From contig DATGYC010000230.1 in assembly GCA_035298385.1 (NCBI GenBank), forward strand, positions 1 to 15,855: a stretch of DNA of 15,855 nt. The letters are read 5' to 3'. The notes beneath the pieces are model-generated. The model was not told the origin of the DNA. It searched no databases and saw only the letters and a program-made list of their open reading frames with translations. Positions 1 through 6,905 of this stretch are shown here, piece by piece (the first letter of the stretch is position 1; every line of letters starts with the position of its first letter). Source of the DNA: DATGYC01 sp035298385. Lineage in GTDB: Bacteria; Bacillota; Sulfobacillia; Symbiobacteriales; Symbiobacteriaceae. Made by a program: the position numbers and the translations under genes.

Positions 1-23
1 TTGCTAAAAGGGGGATCTCGTTG

Positions 24-1643
24 ATGAAGCTACTACGGTCCGCAATTGCAGTCTCTGCACTTCTGGCGTTGACCCTGACCGCTTGCACCACCAGCAAGCC
101 CGCCCAGAACGAGAACAAGCCGGAGGCCGCCGCCGTCAAGAAGGGGCCGAACGGCGAGAAGTATGGTGGCACCTACCACGTGGCCATCAGCAGCGAGCCG
201 CCCCTGGTTGACCCGCAGGTCGACACCTCCCTCCAGGTCTACAACATGTCCCGTAACATCTTCAGCACCCTGCTGCGCTATAAGGGCGATACCCTCGAGC
301 TGGAGCCGGAGCTTCTGGCGGAGATGCCGAAGGCCTCGGCTGATGGCAAGACCTACTCCTTTAAGCTGAAGGACGGCATCGCCTTCTCCAACGGCGCCAA
401 GCTGACGGCGAAGGACGTCAAGTTCACCTTCGAGCGGATGCTCCTGCCGGCGACCAAGGCCGCCAACGGCTGGCTCCTCTCGCAGATCGTCGGTGCCAAG
501 GACGTGACGGGCGGCAAGGCTACCGAACTGGCTGGCCTGAAGGTGACCGGCGACCTGACCTTTGAGATCACCCTCGCCGATCCCTACACCCCGTTCCTCC
601 AGTCCCTGGCGAACCCCGGCCTCTCGATCTTCCCGGCTGAGTACGCCACCCAGAAGGGTGACAAGTTCGGCCGTGAGCCGATCGGTACCGGCCCCTTCAT
701 CCTGAAGGTGTGGAAGCAGAACGACCAGCTGGTGCTGGAGAAGAACCCGAACTACTACGAGAAGGGCCTGCCCTACCTCGACAAGATCGAGTACCGCATC
801 ATCGCTGACTCGGCCACCTCGTGGCTGGAGTTCCAGAGCGGCAACACCGAAGAGGGCGCCCCGCCCACCAGCGAGGAGAAGGCGACCCGCGAGTCCGGTA
901 AGTATCAGGTCAACGACATCGTCTCGCTGAACACCTACTACCTGGCGCTGGACACCAAGACCTACTCGAACCCCAAGCTGCGCGAGGCGATCTCCCTGGC
1001 GATCGACCGTCAGGCGATCGTCAACGCCGTCTACAACGGCAAGGGCAAGGTTGCGACCTCCTTCGTCACGCCGGGCATCCCGGGCGCCCTGAAGAACGGC
1101 GCTGGCTTCCCCTTCGATGCGGCCAAGGCGAAGCAGATCATCAAGGATAACAAGCTTGAAGGCACCAAGATTGAGGTCTGGCAGCGCGGCGGCGACAAGG
1201 TGACCGATGCCAACCTGGCCATCCAGCAGATGCTGCAGGATGTCGGCCTCGTCTACGACGTCCAGATCAAGGACAAGGCGACCTTCAATGCGGCCCGCGG
1301 CAAGGGGCAGATTCCGGCCCAGCAGGGCAACTGGTTCGCGGACTTCCCGGACCCCGACAACTACCTCTACACCTTCCTCTTCAGCAAGGAATCGGTCAAG
1401 ATGAGCGTCAACTACGCCAACGCCGACGTGGATGCCAAGCTGACCGAGGCTCGCACCAGCACCGACAAGGCGAAGCGTGAGGCGATCTACCAGGAGGTCG
1501 AGAAGAAGCTCCTGTACGAGGAGTACGCGATCCTCCCGCTCTATCACATCACCTCCACCGACTACCTACAGAAGTGGGTTAAGGGCTATCCGAAGGATCA
1601 GCTCCGGGTTGGCGGCATGAAGGGCGTCTGGCTGGACAAGTAG
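24..1643 (+). CDS. ABC transporter substrate-binding lipoprotein, peptide/nickel type (SBP family 5)
   Basis: This is the extracytoplasmic solute receptor of a DppA/OppA-type peptide importer, anchored to the outer face of the membrane by a lipid. The first 20 residues form a signal peptide (MKLLRS, then a hydrophobic stretch) ending in the lipobox LTAC, with the lipidated Cys at residue 21. The mature protein runs through the family-5 fold: the EPPLVDPQ start near residue 58, a GTGPF motif near residue 220, and the KNPNYYEKG segment that follows. At 539 residues it has the usual family length. ATG at 24 is preferred over TTG at 21 because the purine-rich AAAGGGGG (7-14) is then about 9 nt away. 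The two permease genes follow on the same strand after a hairpin. Family assignment is firm; the ligand (peptide, nickel or other) cannot be read from the sequence. Confidence 0.93.
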   Translation: MKLLRSAIAVSALLALTLTACTTSKPAQNENKPEAAAVKKGPNGEKYGGTYHVAISSEPPLVDPQVDTSLQVYNMSRNIFSTLLRYKGDTLELEPELLAEMPKASADGKTYSFKLKDGIAFSNGAKLTAKDVKFTFERMLLPATKAANGWLLSQIVGAKDVTGGKATELAGLKVTGDLTFEITLADPYTPFLQSLANPGLSIFPAEYATQKGDKFGREPIGTGPFILKVWKQNDQLVLEKNPNYYEKGLPYLDKIEYRIIADSATSWLEFQSGNTEEGAPPTSEEKATRESGKYQVNDIVSLNTYYLALDTKTYSNPKLREAISLAIDRQAIVNAVYNGKGKVATSFVTPGIPGALKNGAGFPFDAAKAKQIIKDNKLEGTKIEVWQRGGDKVTDANLAIQQMLQDVGLVYDVQIKDKATFNAARGKGQIPAQQGNWFADFPDPDNYLYTFLFSKESVKMSVNYANADVDAKLTEARTSTDKAKREAIYQEVEKKLLYEEYAILPLYHITSTDYLQKWVKGYPKDQLRVGGMKGVWLDK

Positions 1644-1658
1644 TACCAACAGGTCGTT

Positions 1659-1695
1659 GAGGGGGCCCCGGCCCATACGGGGCTCCCTCTTGTTT
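1659..1695 (+). terminator. Intercistronic hairpin (terminator/attenuator) between binding protein and permeases
   Basis: GAGGGGGCCCCG (1659-1670) pairs with CGGGGCTCCCTC (1678-1689) over 12 bp, with one G-T wobble and a 7-nt loop. TTGTTT follows. It lies between the binding-protein stop and the permease RBS. A partial terminator or 3'-end stabiliser here would give more receptor than permease, a common arrangement in ABC importers. The T-tract is short, so read-through is expected. Confidence 0.7.
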
Positions 1696-1713
1696 ATGTA
1701 AAGGGGAATCGAG

Positions 1714-2646
1714 ATGCTGCGGTACATCATCCGACGGTTACTGGCCGGCATTCCCGTTCTGTTGGGAGTCAGCCTGATCACCTTCATCCTGATGCACATC
1801 GTCCCGGGCGATCCGGTCTCGGTCGCCTTTGACAAGCGATACGATCCCGCTGCGATCGCCAGCATTAAGCACGAACTTGGGCTGGACCGGCCCATACCGG
1901 TGCAGTACCTCGACTTCGTCAAGGGCGCCGTCACAGGTGACCTGGGCGCCTCCTTCCAGTCGAAGAAGCCCGTCATGCAGATCATCGGCGATGGCCTACC
2001 CGCCACCCTGAAGCTAACGGCCTCCTCGGTCCTGGTCACCCTGCTACTGGGCATTCCCCTTGGTGTCCTGGCCGCCGTCAAGAAGGGGACCTGGCTCGAC
2101 TGGGGCGCCACCTTAGGCACCCTGACCTTCATCTCGGCGCCGGTCTTCTGGATCGCCATGCTGGCCCAGATCCTGGTCTTTACGCTCAACAAGGCGACTG
2201 GTGGCAACTGGCCCATCTCGGGCTTTAGGACCCCCCTGCACCTGATCCTCCCGGCGATCGTCCTAGGCTCGCGCTACGCCGCCTCCCTCTCCCGCCACAC
2301 CCGGACGGCCATGCTGGACGTCCTCGGGCAGGACTACACCCGGACCGCCCGCTCGAAGGGCGTCTCGGAGCGATTGGTCATCTTCAAGCATGCCTTGAAG
2401 AACGCCCTGGTCCCTGTCTTGACGATCGTCGGCCTTGAGATCGGCGGCCTCCTGACCGGGTCGATCCTGATCGAATCCGTCTTCGGCATCCCTGGTGTCG
2501 GCCTGGCGACGATCAACGGCCTGACCAACCGGGACTTCCCGGTGATTCAGGGATCGGTCCTCTTCACCGCCGTCATCTTCGTGCTCATCAACATCCTGGT
2601 CGACATCTCCTACTCCTTCGTCGACCCGCGGATCCGGATCAGCTAG
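1714..2646 (+). CDS. dppB: ABC transporter permease, DppB/OppB family
   Basis: This is one of the two membrane subunits forming the translocation pore of the peptide-type importer. At 310 residues it has the normal DppB length. The N-terminus MLRYIIRRLLAGIPVLLGVS is typical of the family, with a first membrane helix at about 9-30, an outward loop, and further helices at about 100-120, 135-158, 175-190, 235-255 and 280-300. The cytoplasmic EAA loop that docks onto the ATPase lies at about 206-235 (QDYTRTARSKG). The protein ends with the family-typical VDPRIR. ATG at 1714 has AAAGGGG about 7 nt upstream. The DppC gene starts 11 nt after the stop, so the two are one transcription unit. Confidence 0.95.
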   Translation: MLRYIIRRLLAGIPVLLGVSLITFILMHIVPGDPVSVAFDKRYDPAAIASIKHELGLDRPIPVQYLDFVKGAVTGDLGASFQSKKPVMQIIGDGLPATLKLTASSVLVTLLLGIPLGVLAAVKKGTWLDWGATLGTLTFISAPVFWIAMLAQILVFTLNKATGGNWPISGFRTPLHLILPAIVLGSRYAASLSRHTRTAMLDVLGQDYTRTARSKGVSERLVIFKHALKNALVPVLTIVGLEIGGLLTGSILIESVFGIPGVGLATINGLTNRDFPVIQGSVLFTAVIFVLINILVDISYSFVDPRIRIS

Positions 2647-2657
2647 GGGGTAGACGT

Positions 2658-3569
2658 ATGATTGCAAAGAAGGAAACGCCAACCGCAGCGACCGAGCCGA
2701 AGGCGACGACCCCCTGGGTCCGCTTCCGCCGCAATAAGCTCGCCGTCGCTGGCCTGGTTGTGATCATCGGCCTCGTGCTCCTCGCCATCTTCGCTCCCTG
2801 GATCGCCCCGGCCGATCCGAACCGGCAGGACCTGCTTGCCAAGTTCGCGGCACCCGGTACCCCGATGAGGGCCTCAATGGGCGGCTCCACCTACCTGTTT
2901 GGTGCGGACTCGCTCGGGCGCGACCTGCTCTCGCGCACGATCTGGGGCGCCCGGATCTCGCTGATGGTCGGCGTGGTCTCTGAGACCCTGATCGTCCTGA
3001 TCGGCGTGACGATGGGCTCCCTCGCTGGCTACTACGGTCGCTGGGTCGATCAGGTGATCTCCCGCCTCTGTGAGATCCTCTTCGCCTTTCCGGACCTGCT
3101 CTTCGCGATTGCGATGATGTTCGCTCTGGGTAGCGGCTTGCTCAACCTCTTTATCACCCTGGCCGTCATCTCCTGGGCTGGAATGGCGCGACTCGTACGC
3201 TCCCAGGTGCTACAATTGAAGGAGCGCGAGTACGTTCAGGCCGCCAAGGCGGCGGGCGCCAAGGACTGGTGGGTGATCCTCCGGCATATCCTGCCGAATG
3301 CGATCGGCCCGATCATCGTCTCGGCGACGCTGGGTGTCCCGGGCGCCATCATGGCAGAGGCCTCCCTCTCCTTCCTGGGCCTGGGCGTCAAGCCGCCGAC
3401 CGCCACCTGGGGCTACATGATCTACGACGGGCGCCAGTACCTGATGTCCAATCCCCTTGTCTCCGTCATCCCTGGCGTGGCCGTCATGCTGACCGTACTC
3501 GCCTTCAACCTCTTTGGCGACGGGCTGCGGGACGCCTTCGACCCGCGCGCCAAGCAGAAGGGAGCCTAA
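2658..3569 (+). CDS. dppC: ABC transporter permease, DppC/OppC family
   Basis: This is the partner permease of DppB. The 303 residues show a cytoplasmic basic N-terminus, a first helix at about 29-50, and the OppC_N-type segment with FGADSLGRDLLSR at 81-93. Five further helices follow, as does an EAA loop at about 190-215 (REYVQAAKAAG followed by LRHILPN). It ends with LRDAFDPR, as in the family. The RBS AGGGGG overlaps the end of dppB. The usual DppD and DppF ATPase genes do not follow; instead a C39-like peptidase begins 4 nt after the stop. The ATPase must be supplied from elsewhere, either upstream of this window or from another locus. Confidence 0.95.
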   Translation: MIAKKETPTAATEPKATTPWVRFRRNKLAVAGLVVIIGLVLLAIFAPWIAPADPNRQDLLAKFAAPGTPMRASMGGSTYLFGADSLGRDLLSRTIWGARISLMVGVVSETLIVLIGVTMGSLAGYYGRWVDQVISRLCEILFAFPDLLFAIAMMFALGSGLLNLFITLAVISWAGMARLVRSQVLQLKEREYVQAAKAAGAKDWWVILRHILPNAIGPIIVSATLGVPGAIMAEASLSFLGLGVKPPTATWGYMIYDGRQYLMSNPLVSVIPGVAVMLTVLAFNLFGDGLRDAFDPRAKQKGA

Positions 3570-3573
3570 GTCC

Positions 3574-4524
3574 ATGCCCCTCTACGCTGTGCCCTCGTTC
3601 GCTGAGGGCGCCCATGCTGGCACCACATTGACCGCTGAAGGCTACCTGACCGGCACCGGCGAGTGGACCTCGCCCGTCTACACCGCCGCGCAACCCTTTA
3701 CCTGGGCGGTCGTCTCCTGGAACGGAGACGGTGAGCATCTGGAGCTTCGTGTCCGGGCCAAGCTCGGGTCGAACTGGTCCCCCTGGTTCTCCTTCGGCAC
3801 CTGGTCGGAGACCGGTGCGAAGGGCTCGCTACCGAAGCAGGTCGTCGAGGGCGTGGGCAAGCTCTCCACGGACACCCTAACCCTGGCTGAGACGGCCGTG
3901 GAGTGGCAGTTGCAGGCTCACCTCCAGAATGCCACCCTGAAGCGGGCCTGGCTCTCCGCCGCCATCCCCGCTGCTCGTTCGAACGAACCGGCACACCGGG
4001 CCGCTTGGGGCGTGGAACTCCCAGTCCCCCAGAGGTCGCAGATGATCTATGAGGGCGGCAACGTCTGGTGTAGCCCGACCTCCCTTTCGATGGTCATGGC
4101 GGCCTGGGGCACCGACCTGGCTATCCCCGAGACGCTCGTACCGGGCGTCTACGATCCCGTCTATGAGGGGACGGGGAACTGGGTCTTCAACACCGCCTAC
4201 GCCGGGTCGAAGGGGTTCGTCGCCTGGGTCGATCGGCTGCCGGGCTTCGCCGACCTAGAGCGCTGGGTCACCCGGGGCGTCCCGGTCATCTGCTCGGTCG
4301 CCTACAGCCGGGAGTGGTTGCCCAACGCCGTCCATCCCTATACCGGCGGGCATCTGCTGGTCGTACGGGGCTTCACCGCCGAGGGTGACGTCATCTGTAA
4401 CGATCCCGCTGCGAGCACGGATGACGGGGTCCGGGTCGTCTACCGCCGAGACCTCTTCCAGCGCGCGTGGCTGGACCGGGGCGGCGTGGTCTACCTTCTC
4501 CAGCCGGAGGGCTGGCAGGGTTAA
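3574..4524 (+). CDS. C39-like (papain-fold) cysteine peptidase with N-terminal beta domain
   Basis: This is a probable peptidase of the Peptidase_C39_2 type. The catalytic part occupies about residues 150-310 of 316: the nucleophile Cys166 lies in NVWCSPTS, the His is His260 in YTGGHLLVVRGF, and Asp277 lies in CNDPAA. Together these give the usual Cys-His-Asp order. Residues 1-130 are Trp-rich and beta-like (spaced WS/WSPW motifs), reminiscent of carbohydrate- or surface-binding beta-sandwich domains; this is inference. No signal peptide or membrane segment is visible, so it appears cytoplasmic unless exported by another route. ATG at 3574 is chosen because AAGGGAG (3558-3564) sits 9 nt upstream; an earlier in-frame start at 3514 would overlap dppC by 56 nt. 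Its place directly after the permeases suggests it processes imported peptides, but that is untested. Confidence 0.82.
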   Translation: MPLYAVPSFAEGAHAGTTLTAEGYLTGTGEWTSPVYTAAQPFTWAVVSWNGDGEHLELRVRAKLGSNWSPWFSFGTWSETGAKGSLPKQVVEGVGKLSTDTLTLAETAVEWQLQAHLQNATLKRAWLSAAIPAARSNEPAHRAAWGVELPVPQRSQMIYEGGNVWCSPTSLSMVMAAWGTDLAIPETLVPGVYDPVYEGTGNWVFNTAYAGSKGFVAWVDRLPGFADLERWVTRGVPVICSVAYSREWLPNAVHPYTGGHLLVVRGFTAEGDVICNDPAASTDDGVRVVYRRDLFQRAWLDRGGVVYLLQPEGWQG

Positions 4525-4531
4525 CAGCGAC

Positions 4532-4570
4532 AGAGCAGGGCGTGCACGCATGCACGCCCTGCTCTTCTTT
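4532..4570 (+). terminator. Rho-independent terminator of the ABC/peptidase cluster
   Basis: A perfect 15-bp stem (4532-4546 with 4551-4565, AGAGCAGGGCGTGCA against its complement) is closed by a 4-nt loop, CGCA, and followed by TCTTTCT. It starts 7 nt after the peptidase stop. It also lies just past the stop of the convergent small gene, where it may block antisense read-through. Confidence 0.88.
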
Positions 4571-4578
4571 CTACGAGC

Positions 4579-4734
4579 CTACCCCAGCCGACGCCGCTCA
4601 TCCTGCAGTAGCTTGCGGAGCGCCCGGAGCTCATCCCGAATATCCCGCAGTGTCAGAAGGAGCCAGAACCCACCGGTCAACGAGATTCCCCACGTCAAGA
4701 CGGAGAGGAGAAGCGGTAGAGCGATGGGGATCAC
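4579..4734 (-). CDS. Small single-pass membrane protein with basic coiled-coil-like tail (unrecognised)
   Basis: I do not recognise this protein. Read from GTG 4734 it has 51 residues: a hydrophobic segment at about 2-28 (starting IPIALPLLLS and ending WLLLTL), then a charged amphipathic helix rich in Arg, Glu and Leu (RDIRDELRALRKLLQDERRR). The upstream sequence AGGAGGTGATCC (4739-4728) is a 12-nt perfect complement of the usual 16S rRNA 3' end, strong evidence for translation. The start is uncertain: GTG 4734 overlaps that site, while the codon at ideal spacing is ATC (4725). The stop codon of the upstream basic gene (TAG 4740-4738) lies inside this ribosome binding site, so re-initiation or coupling is likely. 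Nearly every third codon base is G or C, as in neighbouring genes. Confidence 0.55.
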   Translation of the reverse strand: MIPIALPLLLSVLTWGISLTGGFWLLLTLRDIRDELRALRKLLQDERRRLG

Positions 4735-4737
4735 CTC

Positions 4738-5016
4738 CTACAGCCGGTGCTGCCGCTGATCTGGTAGGAGATGGATGCGCGCCTGTCCCTGCCCGGTCGT
4801 GGCGCCCTCAGACCGCCCGAAGAAGCGGCGGAGCAGCTTGCCTGCCCCCCACCGCCAGAGAGCACGCAAGCGCATGAGCACCCGCCGCCAAAGAGTCCGG
4901 CGCGGTCGCGTGGTGGCTACCTGGGTGGTCGAGCGGCCCTTCGCTTGCGTAGCGTGGGCGCTCCGGCGCCCAGCCTGGCGGCGCGGAGACCGGCGTCGAG
5001 ACTTGCGCGTCCACAT
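4738..5016 (-). CDS. Small arginine-rich basic protein (unrecognised)
   Basis: This is a 92-residue protein of unknown function. It opens with MWTRKSRRRSPRRQAGRR and is strongly basic throughout. Residues about 41-68 (TLWRRVLMRLRALWRW onward to LLRRFFGR) could form a cationic amphipathic helix. The start is well supported: TAGGAGTG lies 9 nt before ATG 5016. Third positions are GC-rich. The stop TAG is embedded in the ribosome binding site of the following small membrane protein, so the two form a coupled pair. No signal peptide is evident. A nucleic-acid- or membrane-surface-binding role would fit the composition, but nothing in the sequence proves it. An overlapping frame on the same strand (5092-4808) looks weaker. 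Confidence 0.5.
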   Translation of the reverse strand: MWTRKSRRRSPRRQAGRRSAHATQAKGRSTTQVATTRPRRTLWRRVLMRLRALWRWGAGKLLRRFFGRSEGATTGQGQARIHLLPDQRQHRL

Positions 5017-5174
5017 GAGCGTTCACTCCTATTCCTAGTACAGAGCACCCCGATGAAAACCCTGTTACCCCTAAAACGAAAAACAGGCACAAAAGGTTTG
5101 ATCTTTTTCGCCTCTGGGCGACAAAAATTTTTCGGTAGGGCTAGTCTGCCCGCCATGGGGCGCCCCCATAAGCC
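5017..5174. other. AT-rich intergenic region upstream of the small gene pair
   Basis: This 158-nt stretch is clearly more AT-rich than the surrounding genes. It holds inverted repeats: CCTGTT (5061-5066) with AACAGG (5082-5087); TCGCC (5108-5112) with GGCGA (5117-5121), flanked by T and A runs; and ATGGGG (5155-5160) with CCCCAT (5164-5169). The promoter of the small gene pair must lie here, but I found no convincing -35/-10 pair and no further gene. Confidence 0.5.
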
Positions 5175-5210
5175 AAAAAAGGAAGGACCGCCCTACGCGG
5201 GCGATCCTTC
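5175..5210 (-). terminator. Rho-independent terminator of the diguanylate cyclase gene
   Basis: On the minus strand GAAGGATCGCCC (5210-5199) pairs with GGGCGGTCCTTC (5193-5182) over 12 bp with one wobble and a 5-nt loop. It is followed by CTTTTTT. The gene's last codons lie in the upstream arm and its stop codon forms the loop region, so the hairpin overlaps the coding end. Confidence 0.9.
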
Positions 5211-6737
5211 ATCTTGTTCAGGTGGCATCTGGCTTACAGCGACGTTCTGGTAGGCAGCGATGGTCAATCGGTTCTTCCCGCCCCGTTTGGAGGCGTAGAG
5301 CGCTGCATCCGCAGCCCCGACCAACGCCTCAACCGTCTGGGCGTGAGTCGGAAAGGCGGCGACCCCGACAGAGAAGGTCGGTTCAAGTCCGGGCATCGTA
5401 CCCTTCTCGGCGATAATCTTCCGGAGCCGTTCCCCGAGCACCGAAGCGTCCGAGGCCGCCGTCAACGGCAGAATGATGGCGAATTCGTCCCCGGCATAAC
5501 GGAAGGCCCAATCCGTAGAGCGAAGACTCTCCTTGAGGAGGCGCCCAATCGTGCGCAGGTACTCATCACCTTGCTGATGCCCCAATCGGTCATTCACCTG
5601 CTTTAGGCAGTCAGCATCCAGCATAATCAGAGAGAGTGGCTGACTATAGCGGCGAGCTCGTTCCACCTCCCGCTCCAACACGGAGAAGAGGTGGCGGGCG
5701 TTGTACAGACCGGTCAGGTGATCTGTGATCGAGAGATCGGCCAGGTCCCGCAGGGCACGTGCATGTTGGAGCACCAGGTGAACCTGCCGTGCGAAGGAGG
5801 CCGCCAGAGCGATATCGCCGCGGTCAAACTTGTCGACCCCAAACCGGGTCATGCGCACAACACCGACCGGTTGCTCATCGCCGATCGGGACGAACAGACC
5901 GGACTTCACCTCGCCCCCCCAGCCCGGGAGGGGTTGGGTGTACCGGTCCTTCTGCGAGTTTCCCGTCAAATGGGGGCGCCCCGTCTCAAAGACCACACCG
6001 GTCGCGCCGAAGTTGCGTGGCACTCGGAAGGCCTTCGTCTGTGCGATGTAGCTTTCATCGTGCCGTTCGTTGAAACAACTGGCCACCGGCACCAGCACCT
6101 CATCAGCATCATCCCAGAGGTAGATAACCGTGCTGTCCGCTTCCAGCAGTTCCTGTAACTGCTCAGCAGCCTTGGCCAACAACTTCTTCTCATCCTGCTG
6201 CGAGAGCTGCTCCGTAAACCGAATAAGGGCTGACAGACGGCGGCGCTCCGACCGCTCAGACTCATAGCGGCGGATGAAGACGGTCAATCCCACCATGATC
6301 AGGGCGGTCCCCAGAAGACCGAAGGTGATCCAACTATAGAGGGTGACGAACTGCCCAAGCGGGGTCGCCTTACCGGGACCAGAAAGCATGAGGTCAGGGA
6401 TGACCCCCAACAGTGCGTAGCCCTGGCAGAAGAGGCCGGTACCAAGCAGGTCGACCAACGCACCCCCACGCCACTGTTGGCGGTGCCACGAGACCAAGCG
6501 TACAACACCAAAAATCATGACCAGCCCGATGCCAGCCTGGGTAGCCATCTCGACCAGATGACGCAATGTAAGAGCGCGCACGCCAAGCGACATAAGGATG
6601 GAATAACCGAAGATAAAGGCCAGATGGCCTCCGACGACCAGTGGCAGGCGCGGCAACAGGAAGAGCCGCCCATTGGGTCGCTCCCCCTCCAGTTGGTCAA
6701 TAAACAGGGTGAATCGCTTCCAGGTTGCCTTCCACAT
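5193..6737 (-). CDS. Membrane-bound GAF-GGDEF diguanylate cyclase
   Basis: The predicted reaction is the condensation of two GTP into cyclic di-GMP at the inner face of the membrane. The 514 residues show an N-terminal membrane module with about four helices (near 28-52, 62-82, 95-115, 130-155), a charged linker, a GAF-like sensor domain (about 170-325), and a GGDEF domain (about 335-495) that opens with DHLTGLYN. The active-site motif is AGDEF (415-419), an accepted variant of GGDEF. An RSTD (406-409) exactly five residues upstream matches the inhibitory I-site RxxD, so product feedback is expected. No EAL or HD-GYP domain is present. ATG 6737 is preferred over GTG 6752 because GAGGG lies 8 nt before it. 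The gene is monocistronic and divergent from the YerB-like gene. The signal sensed is unknown. Confidence 0.92.
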   Translation of the reverse strand: MWKATWKRFTLFIDQLEGERPNGRLFLLPRLPLVVGGHLAFIFGYSILMSLGVRALTLRHLVEMATQAGIGLVMIFGVVRLVSWHRQQWRGGALVDLLGTGLFCQGYALLGVIPDLMLSGPGKATPLGQFVTLYSWITFGLLGTALIMVGLTVFIRRYESERSERRRLSALIRFTEQLSQQDEKKLLAKAAEQLQELLEADSTVIYLWDDADEVLVPVASCFNERHDESYIAQTKAFRVPRNFGATGVVFETGRPHLTGNSQKDRYTQPLPGWGGEVKSGLFVPIGDEQPVGVVRMTRFGVDKFDRGDIALAASFARQVHLVLQHARALRDLADLSITDHLTGLYNARHLFSVLEREVERARRYSQPLSLIMLDADCLKQVNDRLGHQQGDEYLRTIGRLLKESLRSTDWAFRYAGDEFAIILPLTAASDASVLGERLRKIIAEKGTMPGLEPTFSVGVAAFPTHAQTVEALVGAADAALYASKRGGKNRLTIAAYQNVAVSQMPPEQDEGSPA

Positions 6738-6793
6738 TGTACAAACCCTCACTTGGTCGCAGAGGCAAGGTTAGTACACATACAGATTAGACA

Positions 6794-6805
6794 AACGAAA
6801 TCGTT
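6794..6805. promoter_or_regulatory. Palindrome in the divergent cyclase/YerB-like intergenic region
   Basis: AACGAAATCGTT (arms AACGA/TCGTT, 2-nt centre) lies in the 168-nt, AT-rich gap between the two divergent genes. This is a position where a regulator could act on both. No firm -35/-10 pair could be assigned on either strand, so the role is speculative. Confidence 0.25.
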
Positions 6806-6905
6806 ATCCTTTACTTAGTCGACGTTTTCCGATGCAGGTTTTGCTCGCCCGATGTGGTATCTGGTCATGGAGAGGACTAGCCCTACATGAAAGGAGCGAT
6901 GCGCC

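Noticed and set aside
33..1547. 504-residue open frame on the minus strand opposite the binding-protein gene
   Set aside because: It is a mirror of the plus gene's GC-rich third positions. It has no recognisable domain, while the plus strand gives a textbook family-5 binding protein.
4808..5092. Lipoprotein-like frame on the minus strand (hydrophobic start, SGCS)
   Set aside because: It starts at TTG without a ribosome binding site and overlaps the better-supported basic gene in another frame.
5155..5169. ATGGGG/CCCCAT hairpin as a terminator
   Set aside because: It is a short stem with a 3-nt loop and no T-tract on either strand; it also coincides with one of the GGGCGCCC octamers.
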